A stretch of DNA of 64,000 nucleotides from Janthinobacterium sp. BJB426 (GCF_002735705.1 NZ_PDZL01000004.1:394011-458010), one strand, 5' to 3'. Shown: positions 35,327 through 46,239, numbered from the stretch's first letter. The notes: generated from the letters alone by a model not told the origin. Translations and numbers: made by a program.

Positions 35327-36036
35327 CCCTGCCCAAATTGTTCCAGAACCCGTTTCGCCGCTGGCTGAGCCGTAGCGGCGGCGGGCGTCCGAGTGTGCTC
35401 GTCAAACAGTTGCATGAGCGCGACCGGCGCCGCATGATGAAGCATTTTCTTTCTCTTGAGAAAAGCGACCGCCTGCTGCGCTTCGGCAGCGCCTTGCCCG
35501 ATGAATTGGTGGCTCAGTACGTGCAGAAGATGGATTTCTCGCGCGACATGATCTACGGCGTCTACAACAGCCTGTTCAAGCTGGTGGGGGTGGGGCATCT
35601 GGCGTTCGCGCCGAAGGACACGTCGCCGGCGAAAAGTGTCGTCACGGACAAGGAGCAGGTGGCCGAGTTTGGCGTGTCCGTGTCAAAATCCATGCGTGGC
35701 ATGGGGGTCGGGTCAAAACTGTTCGAGCGGGCGGCGATTCACTGCCGCAACAACGATGTCGATACCCTGTACATGCACTGTCTGTCGTCGAACAAGACGA
35801 TGATGCATATCGCCAAGAAGGCGGGCATGGAAATCCAGCGCGACTATGGCGAAGCCGATGCCTATCTGAAACTGTTGCCGCCGAACCCGAGCAGCATGCT
35901 GCAGGAAGCCGTGCAGGAGCAGTTCGCCATGTTCGACTACACGTTCAAGGCGAATGCGCGCGCCGCGTTCAAACTGTGGGATCGCTTGCCGGGGCGCAAG
36001 AAGAAGCCCGGACCGCCGGCACCACCGTCACAGTAA
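35323..36036 (+). CDS. GNAT-family N-acetyltransferase
   Basis: 237 residues from ATG 35323 in an overlap with the cca stop; the frame stays open further upstream inside cca but that part is not coding. A GNAT fold is indicated by VGVGHLAFAP (strand 4-like), the acetyl-CoA pyrophosphate loop VSVSKSMRGMGVGSKLFERA, and NKTMMHIAKKAGMEI. The tail is basic and proline-rich (GRKKKPGPPAPP). The acceptor substrate is unknown. The 3' end overlaps the convergent Lrp-type gene by nine bases. Confidence 0.9.
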   Translation: MTLPKLFQNPFRRWLSRSGGGRPSVLVKQLHERDRRRMMKHFLSLEKSDRLLRFGSALPDELVAQYVQKMDFSRDMIYGVYNSLFKLVGVGHLAFAPKDTSPAKSVVTDKEQVAEFGVSVSKSMRGMGVGSKLFERAAIHCRNNDVDTLYMHCLSSNKTMMHIAKKAGMEIQRDYGEADAYLKLLPPNPSSMLQEAVQEQFAMFDYTFKANARAAFKLWDRLPGRKKKPGPPAPPSQ

Positions 36037-36552
36037 GGGCAGGGCCGTCGTATCCTTGATGCGCTGCAAGGCAAAGCTTGATTTCACATCCAGCACGGCC
36101 GGGTGGCGCAGCAGGGTCGCCATCATGAAGCGCGAAAAGTGCTCCATGTCTTCCACGTGCACGCGCAGCAGGTAATCCATCTCCCCCGTCATCGCATAGC
36201 AGGCCACCACTTCCGGCCATTGCGCCACCGCCACGGCGAAGTCGGCGCGCGGCGAGGTGTTCGTCACCAGGTTCGGTGCCAGCACCCTTGCCGTGCTGTG
36301 GGCGGTGGCATCGCTGTGCTTTTCCAGCCGCACGTTCACATAGGCGAGCAGGCCCAGGCCGATCTTTTCCGGGTCCAGCAGGGCCACGTACTGGCGGATC
36401 ACGCCCGCTTCTTCCAGCCGTTTGACGCGGCGCAAGCATGGCGACGGCGACAGGCTGACCTGCTCGGCCACGTCCTGGTTCGACAGGCGGCCATCGGCCT
36501 GCAGGACGGCGAGGATCTTGCGATCCGTTTTATCCAGCGTAATTTTGCTCAT
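36028..36552 (-). CDS. Lrp/AsnC-family transcriptional regulator
   Basis: 174 residues from ATG 36552 with a GGAGG site; the open extension to 36624 is ignored. The winged HTH is at about residues 5-60 (LDKTDRKILAVLQADGRLS, SPSPCLRRVKRLEEAG), followed by the RAM/effector domain (WPEVVACYAMTGEMDYLLRV). Between them is an extra stretch of about 14 residues (TARVLAPNLVTNTSPRA) relative to E. coli Lrp. It is divergent from hpd, and this regulator type next to hpd commonly controls tyrosine/phenylalanine catabolism. A perfect palindrome in the shared promoter is its likely operator. Confidence 0.92.
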   Translation of the reverse strand: MSKITLDKTDRKILAVLQADGRLSNQDVAEQVSLSPSPCLRRVKRLEEAGVIRQYVALLDPEKIGLGLLAYVNVRLEKHSDATAHSTARVLAPNLVTNTSPRADFAVAVAQWPEVVACYAMTGEMDYLLRVHVEDMEHFSRFMMATLLRHPAVLDVKSSFALQRIKDTTALPLL

Positions 36553-36677
36553 GCTTCCTCCGGTGGTTCTTGTTTCACGCAATATTATTGCGCAAATCAT
36601 GATTGTTCGGGAGATCTTTGGCATTTAATGCCCACAGACCGCGCCTATACTGTGCGCTACTTCTTGGAGGAGACATC
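36553..36677. promoter_or_regulatory. Divergent lrp/hpd control region with palindromic operator
   Basis: CGCAAT-ATT-ATTGCG (36578-36592) is a perfect 15-bp palindrome with an AT-rich core, as Lrp/AsnC proteins prefer. A second perfect 10-bp palindrome AATCATGATT (36595-36604) follows immediately. A TATACT box (about 36649-36654) may be the hpd -10; its -35 is unclear. GGAGGAG precedes hpd. Confidence 0.6.
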
Positions 36678-37805
<1,128 letters not shown>

Positions 37806-37854
37806 TGTTGCTTTGTAATAAACGGTAGTAAAAACAGCAGCAAAAAGGTGAGAA

Positions 37855-37896
37855 CACAGGAGTGCAGCGCAGCAAAGAACTGCGCGCATTCCTGTG
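37855..37896 (+). other. Long intergenic stem-loop between hpd and the oxidoreductase gene
   Basis: CACAGGAGTGCAGCGCAG (37855-37872) pairs with CTGCGCGCATTCCTGTG (37880-37896) over a seven-base loop with one bulged A and one wobble. No T-run follows, so it is not a standard terminator. It may stabilise the 3' end of hpd mRNA or be a processing site. Confidence 0.5.
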
Positions 37897-38012
37897 GTAG
37901 TCTACGACAAACAAGTCATTTTTCCGCACCGGCATTGTCCACAAGGCACAGTCGGTACGTGTGAGTTCAACCGACTTTGCACGCGTAGCACAGAGAATAA
38001 TGGAGACAAGTA

Positions 38013-41000
38013 ATGAATGCACCAATCAAGGGCTCGAGTCTTGAGCCGGGCGCGCACGCGTCTGAAATTTCGCTAAACGATAAATACACGCTCGAGCGTG
38101 GCCGCGCCTTCATGACGGGCACGCAAGCGCTGATCCGCCTGCCCATGCTGCAGCGCGAGCGCGACCTGAAGGCTGGCCTGAATACGGCCGGCTACATCAC
38201 CGGTTACCGCGGTTCGCCTGTGACGTCCGTCGACATGACGGCGATCAAGGCCAAGAAATACCTCGATGAACATCACGTCAAATTCCACCCTGGCCTGAAC
38301 GAAGACCTGGCCGCCACGGCCGTCTGGGGCACGCAGCAAACGAACTTGTTCGAAGACGCGAAATACGATGGCGTGTTCGGCATGTGGTATGGCAAGGGCC
38401 CCGGCGTCGACCGCTGCGGCGACGTGTTCAAGCACGCCAATAACGCCGGTTCCGCCAAGCACGGCGGCGTGCTGGTGCTGGCCGGCGACGACCATGCGGC
38501 CAAATCCTCGTCCACGGCGCACCAGTCCGACCATATCCTGAACGCGTGCGGCATTCCCGTGCTGTATCCGTCGTCGGTGCAGGAATACATCGATTACGGC
38601 TTGCATGCGTGGGCCATGAGCCGCTACACGGGGCTATGGGTGTCGATGAAATGCGTGACCGACATCATCGAGTCGGGCGCCGCCGTCGATTTCGACCCGG
38701 ATCGCGTGCAGATCACCCTGCCGACGGACTTCGAGATGCCGGCCGGTGGCTTGAACATCCGCTGGCCCGACACGGTGCTGGAACAAGAAGTCCGCATGAA
38801 CAGCTACAAATGGTATGCGGCGCTGGCGTATGCGCGTGCCAACAAGCTCAATAAAATCATCTGGGACAGCCCGAAGGCGCGCATCGGCATCATCACGGCC
38901 GGCAAATCGTATCTCGACACGCGCCAGGCGCTGGCCGACCTCGGCATCGACGAGCAGACGGCGTCCGACATCGGCATCCGTCTGTACAAGATCGGCATGA
39001 CCTGGCCGCTGGAAGCGGACGGCGTGCATGAATTCGCCAAGGGCCTCGATGAAATCCTCGTGGTGGAAGAAAAGCGGCAAATCCTCGAATATGCGCTGAA
39101 GGAAGAACTGTACAACCTGAAGGATGGCGAGCGTCCGCGCGTGGTCGGCAAGTTCGACGACACGGGCGAATGGAGCAACCAGAAGGGCACGGGCCACGGC
39201 GACTGGCTGCTGCCGGCCACGTATGAGCTGAACCCGGCCATGATCGCCCGCGCGATTGCCAGCCGTATCTCGCGCTACTACGCGGGCCACCCGGTCGAGC
39301 AGCGCGTGAAGGAGCGCATCGCCTACCTCGAAGCCAAAGAGAATGTGCTCAAAGCGATCAGCGTGAAACCCGATCCGCAAAAGGACCGCACGCCGTTCTT
39401 CTGCTCCGGCTGCCCGCACAACAGTTCCACGAAAGTGCCGGAAGGCTCGCGCGCGCTGGCTGGCATCGGCTGCCACTACATGGTGCTGTGGATGGACCGC
39501 GAAACGTCGACATTTACCCACATGGGCGCCGAAGGCGTCACGTGGGTGGGGCAGGCGCCGTTCACGAATGAAAAGCACGTGTTTACCAACCTCGGTGACG
39601 GCACGTATTTCCACTCGGGCATCCTGGCCATCCGCGCCGCCGTCTCGGCCAAGGTGAACATCACCTATAAAATCCTGTTCAATGATGCGGTCGCCATGAC
39701 GGGCGGCCAGGAATTCGACGGTCCTTTGTCTCCGGCCATCATTTCGCGCCAGATCGCCGCCGAAGGCGTGGGCCCGATCATCGTCGTCACGGATGAACCG
39801 GAAAAATACCCGGACGATTACGCCTGGGCGGAAGGCGTCACCGTGCGCCACCGTTCGGAACTGATGGATGTGCAGCGCGAACTGCGCGACATGCCGGGCG
39901 TGTCGGCCATGATCTACGACCAGACCTGCGCCTCGGAAAAACGCCGCCGCCGGAAACGCAATGAATACCCGGATCCAGCCAAGCGCGCCGTCATCAATGA
40001 AGCCGTCTGCGAAGGCTGCGGCGACTGCTCCGTGCAATCTAACTGCCTGTCGGTGGAACCGCTGGAAACGGAACTGGGGCGCAAGCGCCAGATCAACCAG
40101 TCGTCCTGCAACAAGGATTTTTCGTGCACGACGGGCTTCTGCCCCAGCTTCGTGACGGTGGAAGGCGGCGGCCTGAAAAAGCCGAAGAAGGCAGCTGCCG
40201 CCGACAAGGACGCGCCAGCCGTGCCGGCCTTGCCGACGCCAAACATTCCCTCGACGGCCGAGCCGTTCGGCATCCTGGTCACCGGCATCGGCGGCACGGG
40301 TGTGGTGACCGTCGGCCAGATCCTGGCCATGGCGGCCCACGTGGAAGGCAAGGGCTGTTCCGTGCTCGACATGAGCGGCCTGGCGCAAAAAGGCGGCCCC
40401 GTGATGTCGCACGTGCGTCTGGCGGACCGCCAGGAAGACATCCACTCGACGCGCGTCGGCACGGGCGCGGCCGACCTGGTGATCGGTTGCGACCTGATCG
40501 TCACGGCCAGCCGCGACGCGCTGTCGCGCATGGGAGAAGGCCGCAGCTGGGCCATGATCAACTCGACCAGTTCGTCGACGGCCGCCTTCGTGAAGAATCC
40601 GGACTGGCAATTCCCCGGTGCTTCCGCGCGCATGGAAATCGAAAAGGCGTGCGGCAGCGACCACGTGGACTTCATCGACGCGGGCCAGATCGCCACGGCA
40701 CTGATGGGCGATTCGATCGCCACGAATATGTTCATGCTGGGCTATGCCTGGCAAAAGGGCAAGGTGCCATTGAGCGAAGCGTCCATCATGAAGGCCATCG
40801 ACTTGAACAACGTCTCGGTGGCGTTCAACAAGGCCGCCTTCAACTGGGGCCGCGCGGGCGCTCACGATACGGCCAGCCTGGTGCGCATGACCACACCGGC
40901 GAAAGTGGTGGAATTCAAGCGCATCGAAACGCTCGACGACCTGATCGAAAAACGCGTGGCCCTGCTGACGGCCTACCAGGACCGCGCGTATGCGCAGCAG

Positions 41001-41609
41001 TATCTGGACTTCATCAAACAGGTGCGCGCCGCCGAAAGCGCCCTGAATGGCCCGCACTTGCGTCTGACGGAAGCCGTGGCCCGCTACTTCTACAAGCTGA
41101 TGGCGTACAAGGACGAGTATGAAGTGGCGCGTCTGTACACGGACGGCGCCTTCCAGGCGAAGATCGCCGCCATGTTCGAAGGCGACATCAAGCTCAAGTT
41201 CCACCTGGCGCCGCCGATCATGGCCAAGACGGACGCCCAGGGCCACCTGGTGAAGAAGGAATTCGGCCCGTGGATGATGAAGGCGTTCGGCGTACTGGCC
41301 AAGTTCAAGGGCTTGCGCGGCACGGCTTTCGACGTGTTCGGCCATACGGCCGAGCGCAAGATGGAGCGTGCGCTGATTCTCGAATACCGCGCGACGGTGG
41401 GCGGCTTGCTGCCGAAACTGACGACGGCCAAGCTGGCGCAAGCCGTGGCGATCGCCAGCATCCCGGAAGACATCCGCGGCTATGGCCATGTGAAGGAGCG
41501 TCATTTGAAGGCGGCGAAAGAGAAGGAAGCCAGTTTGCTGATCGCCTTTAACGCGCCGACGCCGCTGCCGCCCGTCGTGGCGGCGCCCGTGGCGGCCACC
41601 GTGGCGTGA
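38013..41609 (+). CDS. Indolepyruvate ferredoxin oxidoreductase, fused alpha-beta type
   Basis: 1198 residues, with IorA- and IorB-like parts in one chain. The N-terminal pyrimidine-binding domain (RGSPVTSVDM, about 65-75) is followed by a TPP domain (GIGCHYMVLW...GDGTYFHS...FNDAVAMTGGQ, about 485-570), a ferredoxin-like Cys cluster (CEGCGDC...C, then CTTGFCPS, about 665-715), and a gamma domain (GILVTGIGGTGVVTVG, from about 755). It oxidatively decarboxylates aryl-pyruvates to aryl-acetyl-CoA. Next to hpd and the Lrp-type regulator, it gives a second outlet for aromatic 2-oxoacids. GGAGAC precedes the ATG. Confidence 0.95.
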   Translation: MNAPIKGSSLEPGAHASEISLNDKYTLERGRAFMTGTQALIRLPMLQRERDLKAGLNTAGYITGYRGSPVTSVDMTAIKAKKYLDEHHVKFHPGLNEDLAATAVWGTQQTNLFEDAKYDGVFGMWYGKGPGVDRCGDVFKHANNAGSAKHGGVLVLAGDDHAAKSSSTAHQSDHILNACGIPVLYPSSVQEYIDYGLHAWAMSRYTGLWVSMKCVTDIIESGAAVDFDPDRVQITLPTDFEMPAGGLNIRWPDTVLEQEVRMNSYKWYAALAYARANKLNKIIWDSPKARIGIITAGKSYLDTRQALADLGIDEQTASDIGIRLYKIGMTWPLEADGVHEFAKGLDEILVVEEKRQILEYALKEELYNLKDGERPRVVGKFDDTGEWSNQKGTGHGDWLLPATYELNPAMIARAIASRISRYYAGHPVEQRVKERIAYLEAKENVLKAISVKPDPQKDRTPFFCSGCPHNSSTKVPEGSRALAGIGCHYMVLWMDRETSTFTHMGAEGVTWVGQAPFTNEKHVFTNLGDGTYFHSGILAIRAAVSAKVNITYKILFNDAVAMTGGQEFDGPLSPAIISRQIAAEGVGPIIVVTDEPEKYPDDYAWAEGVTVRHRSELMDVQRELRDMPGVSAMIYDQTCASEKRRRRKRNEYPDPAKRAVINEAVCEGCGDCSVQSNCLSVEPLETELGRKRQINQSSCNKDFSCTTGFCPSFVTVEGGGLKKPKKAAAADKDAPAVPALPTPNIPSTAEPFGILVTGIGGTGVVTVGQILAMAAHVEGKGCSVLDMSGLAQKGGPVMSHVRLADRQEDIHSTRVGTGAADLVIGCDLIVTASRDALSRMGEGRSWAMINSTSSSTAAFVKNPDWQFPGASARMEIEKACGSDHVDFIDAGQIATALMGDSIATNMFMLGYAWQKGKVPLSEASIMKAIDLNNVSVAFNKAAFNWGRAGAHDTASLVRMTTPAKVVEFKRIETLDDLIEKRVALLTAYQDRAYAQQYLDFIKQVRAAESALNGPHLRLTEAVARYFYKLMAYKDEYEVARLYTDGAFQAKIAAMFEGDIKLKFHLAPPIMAKTDAQGHLVKKEFGPWMMKAFGVLAKFKGLRGTAFDVFGHTAERKMERALILEYRATVGGLLPKLTTAKLAQAVAIASIPEDIRGYGHVKERHLKAAKEKEASLLIAFNAPTPLPPVVAAPVAATVA

Positions 41610-41633
41610 TGCGGTGAACTTCACGCTGTAGCA

Positions 41634-41660
41634 ATGGCGCCTGCGGGCGCCATTTTTTTT
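41634..41660 (+). terminator. Rho-independent terminator of the oxidoreductase gene
   Basis: ATGGCGCC (41634-41641) pairs with GGCGCCAT (41646-41653) over a TGCG loop and runs into eight Ts. Confidence 0.88.
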
Positions 41661-41733
41661 GTATCAAAGAAAACAACGCCTGTTTGTAAAAAGTCTTATA
41701 ATTTTTCGATAATTTCTTTTCGGAAAGTTCGTC

Positions 41734-43230
41734 ATGCCTGCCCTGCGCCTCTCGTCCCTGGCCGTTCCTCTCGTATTGTTGTTGAGTGCCTGTGGCGGAG
41801 GCGGCGGCAGCGACAGCGCGCCTGTCGTGCCGCCCGTGACGCCGACGGGCCCGACGGCGCTGGTCGCTTCCTCGACGGTGGCGAACCGCTGCGAGGCGCC
41901 GCGTAGCGGCAGCAGTATCGACAAGCCGGGCAGCTTGCTCGATGAGCAGACGTGGGTGCGCAGCTGGATCGATGAAACGTATCTGTGGTACCGCGAAGTG
42001 CCGACCACCTACCAGCCGCAAAGCTTCACCACGGCCAAGGCGTACTTCGATGTGCTGAAAACGACGGCCACGACGGCATCCGGCAAACCGAAGGACCAGT
42101 TCCATTTCACCTTGTCGACGGCAGAGTGGGAAGACTCGCTCAACGGCGTGGAACTCGGTTACGGCATGCTGCTGGCGCTGACGCGCACCACGCCGCCGCG
42201 CAGGGCCGTGATCTCGATCATCGAGCCAGGCTCGCCAGCCGACCTGGCGGGCTTGCGGCGTGGCGACGTGCTGCAAACCGTCGATGGCGTCGATTTCGTC
42301 CATGCCCCCGACACGGCCAGCGTGAATATCCTCAACGCGGGCCTGTTCCCCACGGCGCAAGGCACGCACACGCTGGGATTCAGCCGCAACGGCGCGCCCC
42401 TGTCCAGGAGCCTGACGGCGGTGGACGTGAACACCAGCGCCGTGCAGAACGAGCGCATCATCGACACGCCCACGGGCAAGGTGGGCTACCTGACCTTCAA
42501 TACGCATAACAACGTGGCCGAACGCCAGCTGGTCGAGACCATGACCCGCTTCCAGGCGGCCGGCATCAGCGACCTGGTGCTCGACGTGCGCTACAACGGC
42601 GGCGGTTATCTGGATGTCGCCAGCGAACTCGCCTACATGATTGCCGGCCCGCAAGTTACTGCCGGCAAGACCTTCGAGCAGGTGCTCTTCAATGACAAGA
42701 CGCGGCCGGAAGCGCCCGTGCCATTCCATGCGCAAAGCCAGGGCTTCGGCGGCCCGAATCCCCTCGCCAAGGGAACGCCGTTGCCGTCCCTGGCTCTCAA
42801 GCGCGTGACCTTGCTGACAACCGGCAATACCTGTTCGGCCAGCGAAGCGATCATCAACGGCTTGCGCGGCGTGGACGTGCAGGTCAACCTGATCGGCGGC
42901 ACGACGTGCGGCAAGCCCTACGGTTTCTTTCCCGCGCCGAATTGCGGCACCACGTATTTTGCCGTGCAGTTCCAGGGCGTCAATGCCAAGGGCTTCGGCG
43001 ACTTTGCCGATGGCATGGCGCCGACCTGCGACGTGGCCGACGATTACCAGCACCAGCTGGGCGATCCGGCGGAAGGCATGCTGGCGGCGGCGCTGCGCTA
43101 CCGCAGCAGCGGCAGCTGCACGCCGGCCACGGGCGCCATCAGGCTGTTGAGTTCGATCGAGAGTCCGACCGACACGGCTACGCGCCTGTTACGGCCATTG
43201 CACAAGGAAATTGCCATCATGCGCCATTAA
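41734..43230 (+). CDS. S41-family (C-terminal processing) peptidase, lipoprotein
   Basis: 498 residues. A lipoprotein signal peptide ends at LLSAC (Cys20) followed by a Gly/Ser linker; the residue after Cys is Gly, so outer-membrane sorting is likely. A PDZ domain spans about 145-225 (VISIIEPGSPADLAGLRRGDVL). The S41 catalytic domain has GKVGYLTFNTH, the substrate loop DLVLDVRYNGGG, Ser368 in NTCSASE and Lys394 in GTTCGKP as the Ser/Lys dyad. Several extra cysteines in the second half suggest disulfides, as in secreted enzymes. It may process periplasmic or surface proteins. Confidence 0.92.
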   Translation: MPALRLSSLAVPLVLLLSACGGGGGSDSAPVVPPVTPTGPTALVASSTVANRCEAPRSGSSIDKPGSLLDEQTWVRSWIDETYLWYREVPTTYQPQSFTTAKAYFDVLKTTATTASGKPKDQFHFTLSTAEWEDSLNGVELGYGMLLALTRTTPPRRAVISIIEPGSPADLAGLRRGDVLQTVDGVDFVHAPDTASVNILNAGLFPTAQGTHTLGFSRNGAPLSRSLTAVDVNTSAVQNERIIDTPTGKVGYLTFNTHNNVAERQLVETMTRFQAAGISDLVLDVRYNGGGYLDVASELAYMIAGPQVTAGKTFEQVLFNDKTRPEAPVPFHAQSQGFGGPNPLAKGTPLPSLALKRVTLLTTGNTCSASEAIINGLRGVDVQVNLIGGTTCGKPYGFFPAPNCGTTYFAVQFQGVNAKGFGDFADGMAPTCDVADDYQHQLGDPAEGMLAAALRYRSSGSCTPATGAIRLLSSIESPTDTATRLLRPLHKEIAIMRH

Positions 43231-43285
43231 GGCGCAGGTTCCTGCCATGCGCCAGGGTCAGCGCGTGACGATTTCCTGCTCATGA

Positions 43286-43321
43286 ATCTTTCTATATAAC
43301 AATTTTGATATATAGAAAGAT
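43286..43321. repeat. 13-bp perfect AT-rich inverted repeat upstream of the TonB receptor gene
   Basis: ATCTTTCTATATA (43286-43298) and TATATAGAAAGAT (43309-43321) are exact reverse complements separated by ten bases. The centre-to-centre geometry of two turns suits a dimeric or tetrameric regulator. The element is far more AT-rich than its surroundings and lacks a T-run, so an operator is likelier than a terminator. It lies 72 bases before the receptor start codon. Confidence 0.6.
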
Positions 43322-43393
43322 GAATCCATTCGTTCTGGAATGACTGGCATTTTGCTATCTTGCCGCTTTTCTCCCACCTTGAGAAGCGCAACG

Positions 43394-46114
43394 ATGTCGA
43401 AACAGTTCAAGTTAACCCCGCTCAGCCTTGGCGTACTGGCCATCCTGGGCGGCACCGCATGGCAGGCGCACGCGCAAACGCAAGCGCCCGCAGCGGATCA
43501 GCAGCCGGCGGCCACCCCGCCGGCCGTCGTGGTCACCGGTTCGCGCATTCCCCGCGCCAGCCTGGAAGGCCCGTCTTCCGTCACCATCCTGACCGGCGAT
43601 GAAATCACCAAGCAGGGCTACAAGAACGTCTTTGACGCGCTGACCAGCCAGGTGCAGAACAGCGGCTTTACGCAAGGCGAGGATTACGGCAATACCTTCA
43701 CGCCGTCGGCCAATACCATCAGCCTGCGCGGCCTCGGTCCGAACCATACCCTGATCCTGCTGAACGGCCGCCGCCTGGCCGACTTCCCCATCGCCTATGA
43801 CGGCGCCGTCAACTTCACCAACCTGGCGAACATCCCGGCTAGCATTGTCGACCGCATCGAGATCCTCAACGGCGGCGCCTCGGCCATCTATGGCTCGGAC
43901 GCGATCGCCGGCGTGGTCAACGTGATCCTGAAAAAACAGGCGGAAGGCTTCGATATCAACGTCAAGGTTGGCGGTACCTCGCGCGGCGGCGCCGGCAACC
44001 AGCGCGTGCAACTGACGGGCGGCGGCAATTTTGACAAGCTGCATACCCTGTTCAGCGTGGAGCTGAGTGAACGCGATCCGCTGTGGAGCATGGACCGCGA
44101 CTTCATGACCAGCCGCTCCGGCGTGCCGACCACGGTTGCTTCGCGCCGCACCCAGGCCTCCGGCACGTCCGGCAGCTATGTCGACCTGGGCGACACCTGC
44201 AACCAGTTCGGCGACATGTTCGGCGGCAGCGTCGTCAAGTACCAGGCGAAGAATGGCAGCTATTGCGCCAGCCCGAAAGCCCGTCCGACCTACTGGACCA
44301 CGCAGACCAAGAACAGCAGCCAGAACGTGTTCGGCAGCGCCAATTACGAGCTCGATGCGGAGACCACGCTGTTTGCCGATTTCCTGCTTGGCAAGAACAA
44401 GACCGTCAACAATACACGCGGCCCGTCGTGGACCTCGGCATCGCTGAACGGGGGCTCTTTCCTGAACCAGAACACCGGCGCCTACGAAGAGTGGACCCGC
44501 TTCATGGCGCCCGAGGAAATCGGCGGCGTGCAGCGCTACAACCGCAGCTGGGAGGACCTGGCCACGGCCATCTCGCTGGGCGCCAAGGGCCGTATTCCTG
44601 GCACCGCCTGGCAGTATGAAGCCAACTACAACGCTTCCATCTACAAGAGCGAAGGCCATACGCCGCGCATGTTGTCGAACATCGACAGCTTCTTCCTGGG
44701 ACCCAAGCTGGGCACGGATGCCAAGGGCGTGGCCATTTACGCGCCGGATGCGGCGCGCCTGTCGCGCCGCCTGACGGCTGCCGAATTCGACAGCATCACC
44801 GGCTACAGCGACAGCCGTGACAAGGCCTGGACGAATACCCTGAGCCTGGCTACGAATGGCGACCTGTTCCAGCTGCCTGCCGGCACGGTGAAAGTCGCCA
44901 CGATTGCCGAGGCGAGCAAGCAGGGCTTCAGCAACGAACCCGACGCGCGCATCGACCAGGGCTATTTCAATATCGCTACCGGTTCGGGCACCACGGCCGG
45001 CACCCGTTCGCGCTATGCGCTGGGCGCGGAATTGAATGTGCCGCTGCATGAGAAGCTGACCGCTACCGTGGCTGGCCGTTATGACCGCTACAGCTTTGCC
45101 GGCCGCAAGGAAGGCAAGTTCACCTACAACGGCGGGCTGGAACTGCGCCCGACGCCGGACCTGCTGTTCCGTGCCAACTACGCCACCAGCTTCCGCGCGC
45201 CGGACATGAACTACATCTACCAGGCCCGCGGCAAAGGCTATTATGCGAGTACCACCGACTACTACCGTTGCGACGCCGCCGGACAGGCCATCGACGGCTG
45301 CGAGTACGCGAATAAATCGCCGGGCGCCGATTACGTGCAGAACGGCAGCCGCGACCTGCAGTCGGAAAAGGGCAAGTCCTTCGGCGTGGGCGCCGTCTGG
45401 TCGCCGAGTGCCAATTTCGACGTCTCGGTCGACTATTGGAACATCAAGATCGACGACCTGGTGACGAACCTGGACGCCGACAAGCTGCTGCGCGACGAAT
45501 CCGATTGCCGCCTGGGCAAGGCCGACATCGGCTCGCCGACCTGTATCGACACCCTGGGCCGCATCGAGCGCTACGCGGCCAATGCCTTGAACAAGGCGGG
45601 CGAGATCAAGACCATCACCGTCAATCCGATCAACGCGGCCAAGCAAAGCAGCAGCGGCATCGACGTCAGCCTGAAGTATTTGCTGCGCACGACAGACTAT
45701 GGCCGCTTCGCCTTCAAGGCCAACTACGCGCGGGTGCTGAGCAAGAAATCGCAGCAATTCGCCGGTGACGCAGAGACCGATGAAACCAAATCGATGACGA
45801 ACAGGGATTGGCCTGACAAGCTGAACCTGAGCGTCAACTGGGGCGCAGGCGACTGGTCGAATACCTTGCTGGTCAGCCGCTACGGCAAGGTGCCTAACTC
45901 TGCCGGCAAGGGCTACCTGACGCCGACGGCGCTGGCCAACATCAGCACCGTGTACCGCATCAACGACCGCGCCACCGTGTCGCTGATCGTCAACAACGTG
46001 TTCGACAAGATCAAGCGCGATACCAGCAACGGCTGGCCGTACTACCCGATCGGCAACTACAGCCCGCAAGGCCGCCAGGGATGGGTCGAATTCAACTACC
46101 ACTTTGGCTCGTAA
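43394..46114 (+). CDS. TonB-dependent outer-membrane receptor
   Basis: 906 residues from ATG 43394 (GAGAAG upstream). A signal peptide ends at AHA (about residue 27). There is no canonical TonB-box call beyond VVVTGSRIPRA (about 46-56), but the plug domain is clear: SSVTILTGDEI, ISLRGLGPNHTLILLNGRRL, and RIEILNGGASAIYGSDAIAGVVNVILKK split by short gaps. The C-terminal half is a 22-stranded barrel ending in GWVEFNYHF. The ligand is unknown; its place between two exported peptidases suggests peptide-derived substrates. A terminator follows. Confidence 0.95.
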   Translation: MSKQFKLTPLSLGVLAILGGTAWQAHAQTQAPAADQQPAATPPAVVVTGSRIPRASLEGPSSVTILTGDEITKQGYKNVFDALTSQVQNSGFTQGEDYGNTFTPSANTISLRGLGPNHTLILLNGRRLADFPIAYDGAVNFTNLANIPASIVDRIEILNGGASAIYGSDAIAGVVNVILKKQAEGFDINVKVGGTSRGGAGNQRVQLTGGGNFDKLHTLFSVELSERDPLWSMDRDFMTSRSGVPTTVASRRTQASGTSGSYVDLGDTCNQFGDMFGGSVVKYQAKNGSYCASPKARPTYWTTQTKNSSQNVFGSANYELDAETTLFADFLLGKNKTVNNTRGPSWTSASLNGGSFLNQNTGAYEEWTRFMAPEEIGGVQRYNRSWEDLATAISLGAKGRIPGTAWQYEANYNASIYKSEGHTPRMLSNIDSFFLGPKLGTDAKGVAIYAPDAARLSRRLTAAEFDSITGYSDSRDKAWTNTLSLATNGDLFQLPAGTVKVATIAEASKQGFSNEPDARIDQGYFNIATGSGTTAGTRSRYALGAELNVPLHEKLTATVAGRYDRYSFAGRKEGKFTYNGGLELRPTPDLLFRANYATSFRAPDMNYIYQARGKGYYASTTDYYRCDAAGQAIDGCEYANKSPGADYVQNGSRDLQSEKGKSFGVGAVWSPSANFDVSVDYWNIKIDDLVTNLDADKLLRDESDCRLGKADIGSPTCIDTLGRIERYAANALNKAGEIKTITVNPINAAKQSSSGIDVSLKYLLRTTDYGRFAFKANYARVLSKKSQQFAGDAETDETKSMTNRDWPDKLNLSVNWGAGDWSNTLLVSRYGKVPNSAGKGYLTPTALANISTVYRINDRATVSLIVNNVFDKIKRDTSNGWPYYPIGNYSPQGRQGWVEFNYHFGS

Positions 46115-46134
46115 TTCACGCTTGCCAGAGCAAG

Positions 46135-46166
46135 GCCGGAGCAGCTGACGCTGTTCCGGCTTTTTT
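46135..46166 (+). terminator. Rho-independent terminator of the TonB receptor gene
   Basis: GCCGGAGCAG (46135-46144) pairs with CTGTTCCGGC (46151-46160) with one mismatch over a six-base loop, followed by six Ts. Confidence 0.85.
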
Positions 46167-46239
46167 ATTTGCCACGGCGTTTTTACCTGACCGCCACTCT
46201 ATAATTGCCCGCTTGTCCTCTCTCGATGGAGTTTGACCC

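Noticed and set aside
38634..41624. 996-codon open frame on the minus strand across the oxidoreductase gene
   Set aside because: Antisense shadow with His/Arg/Ala-rich composition; the plus strand has full domain content.
43412..46102. 896-codon minus-strand frame over the TonB receptor
   Set aside because: Same reasoning; the receptor's signal peptide, plug and barrel are on the plus strand.
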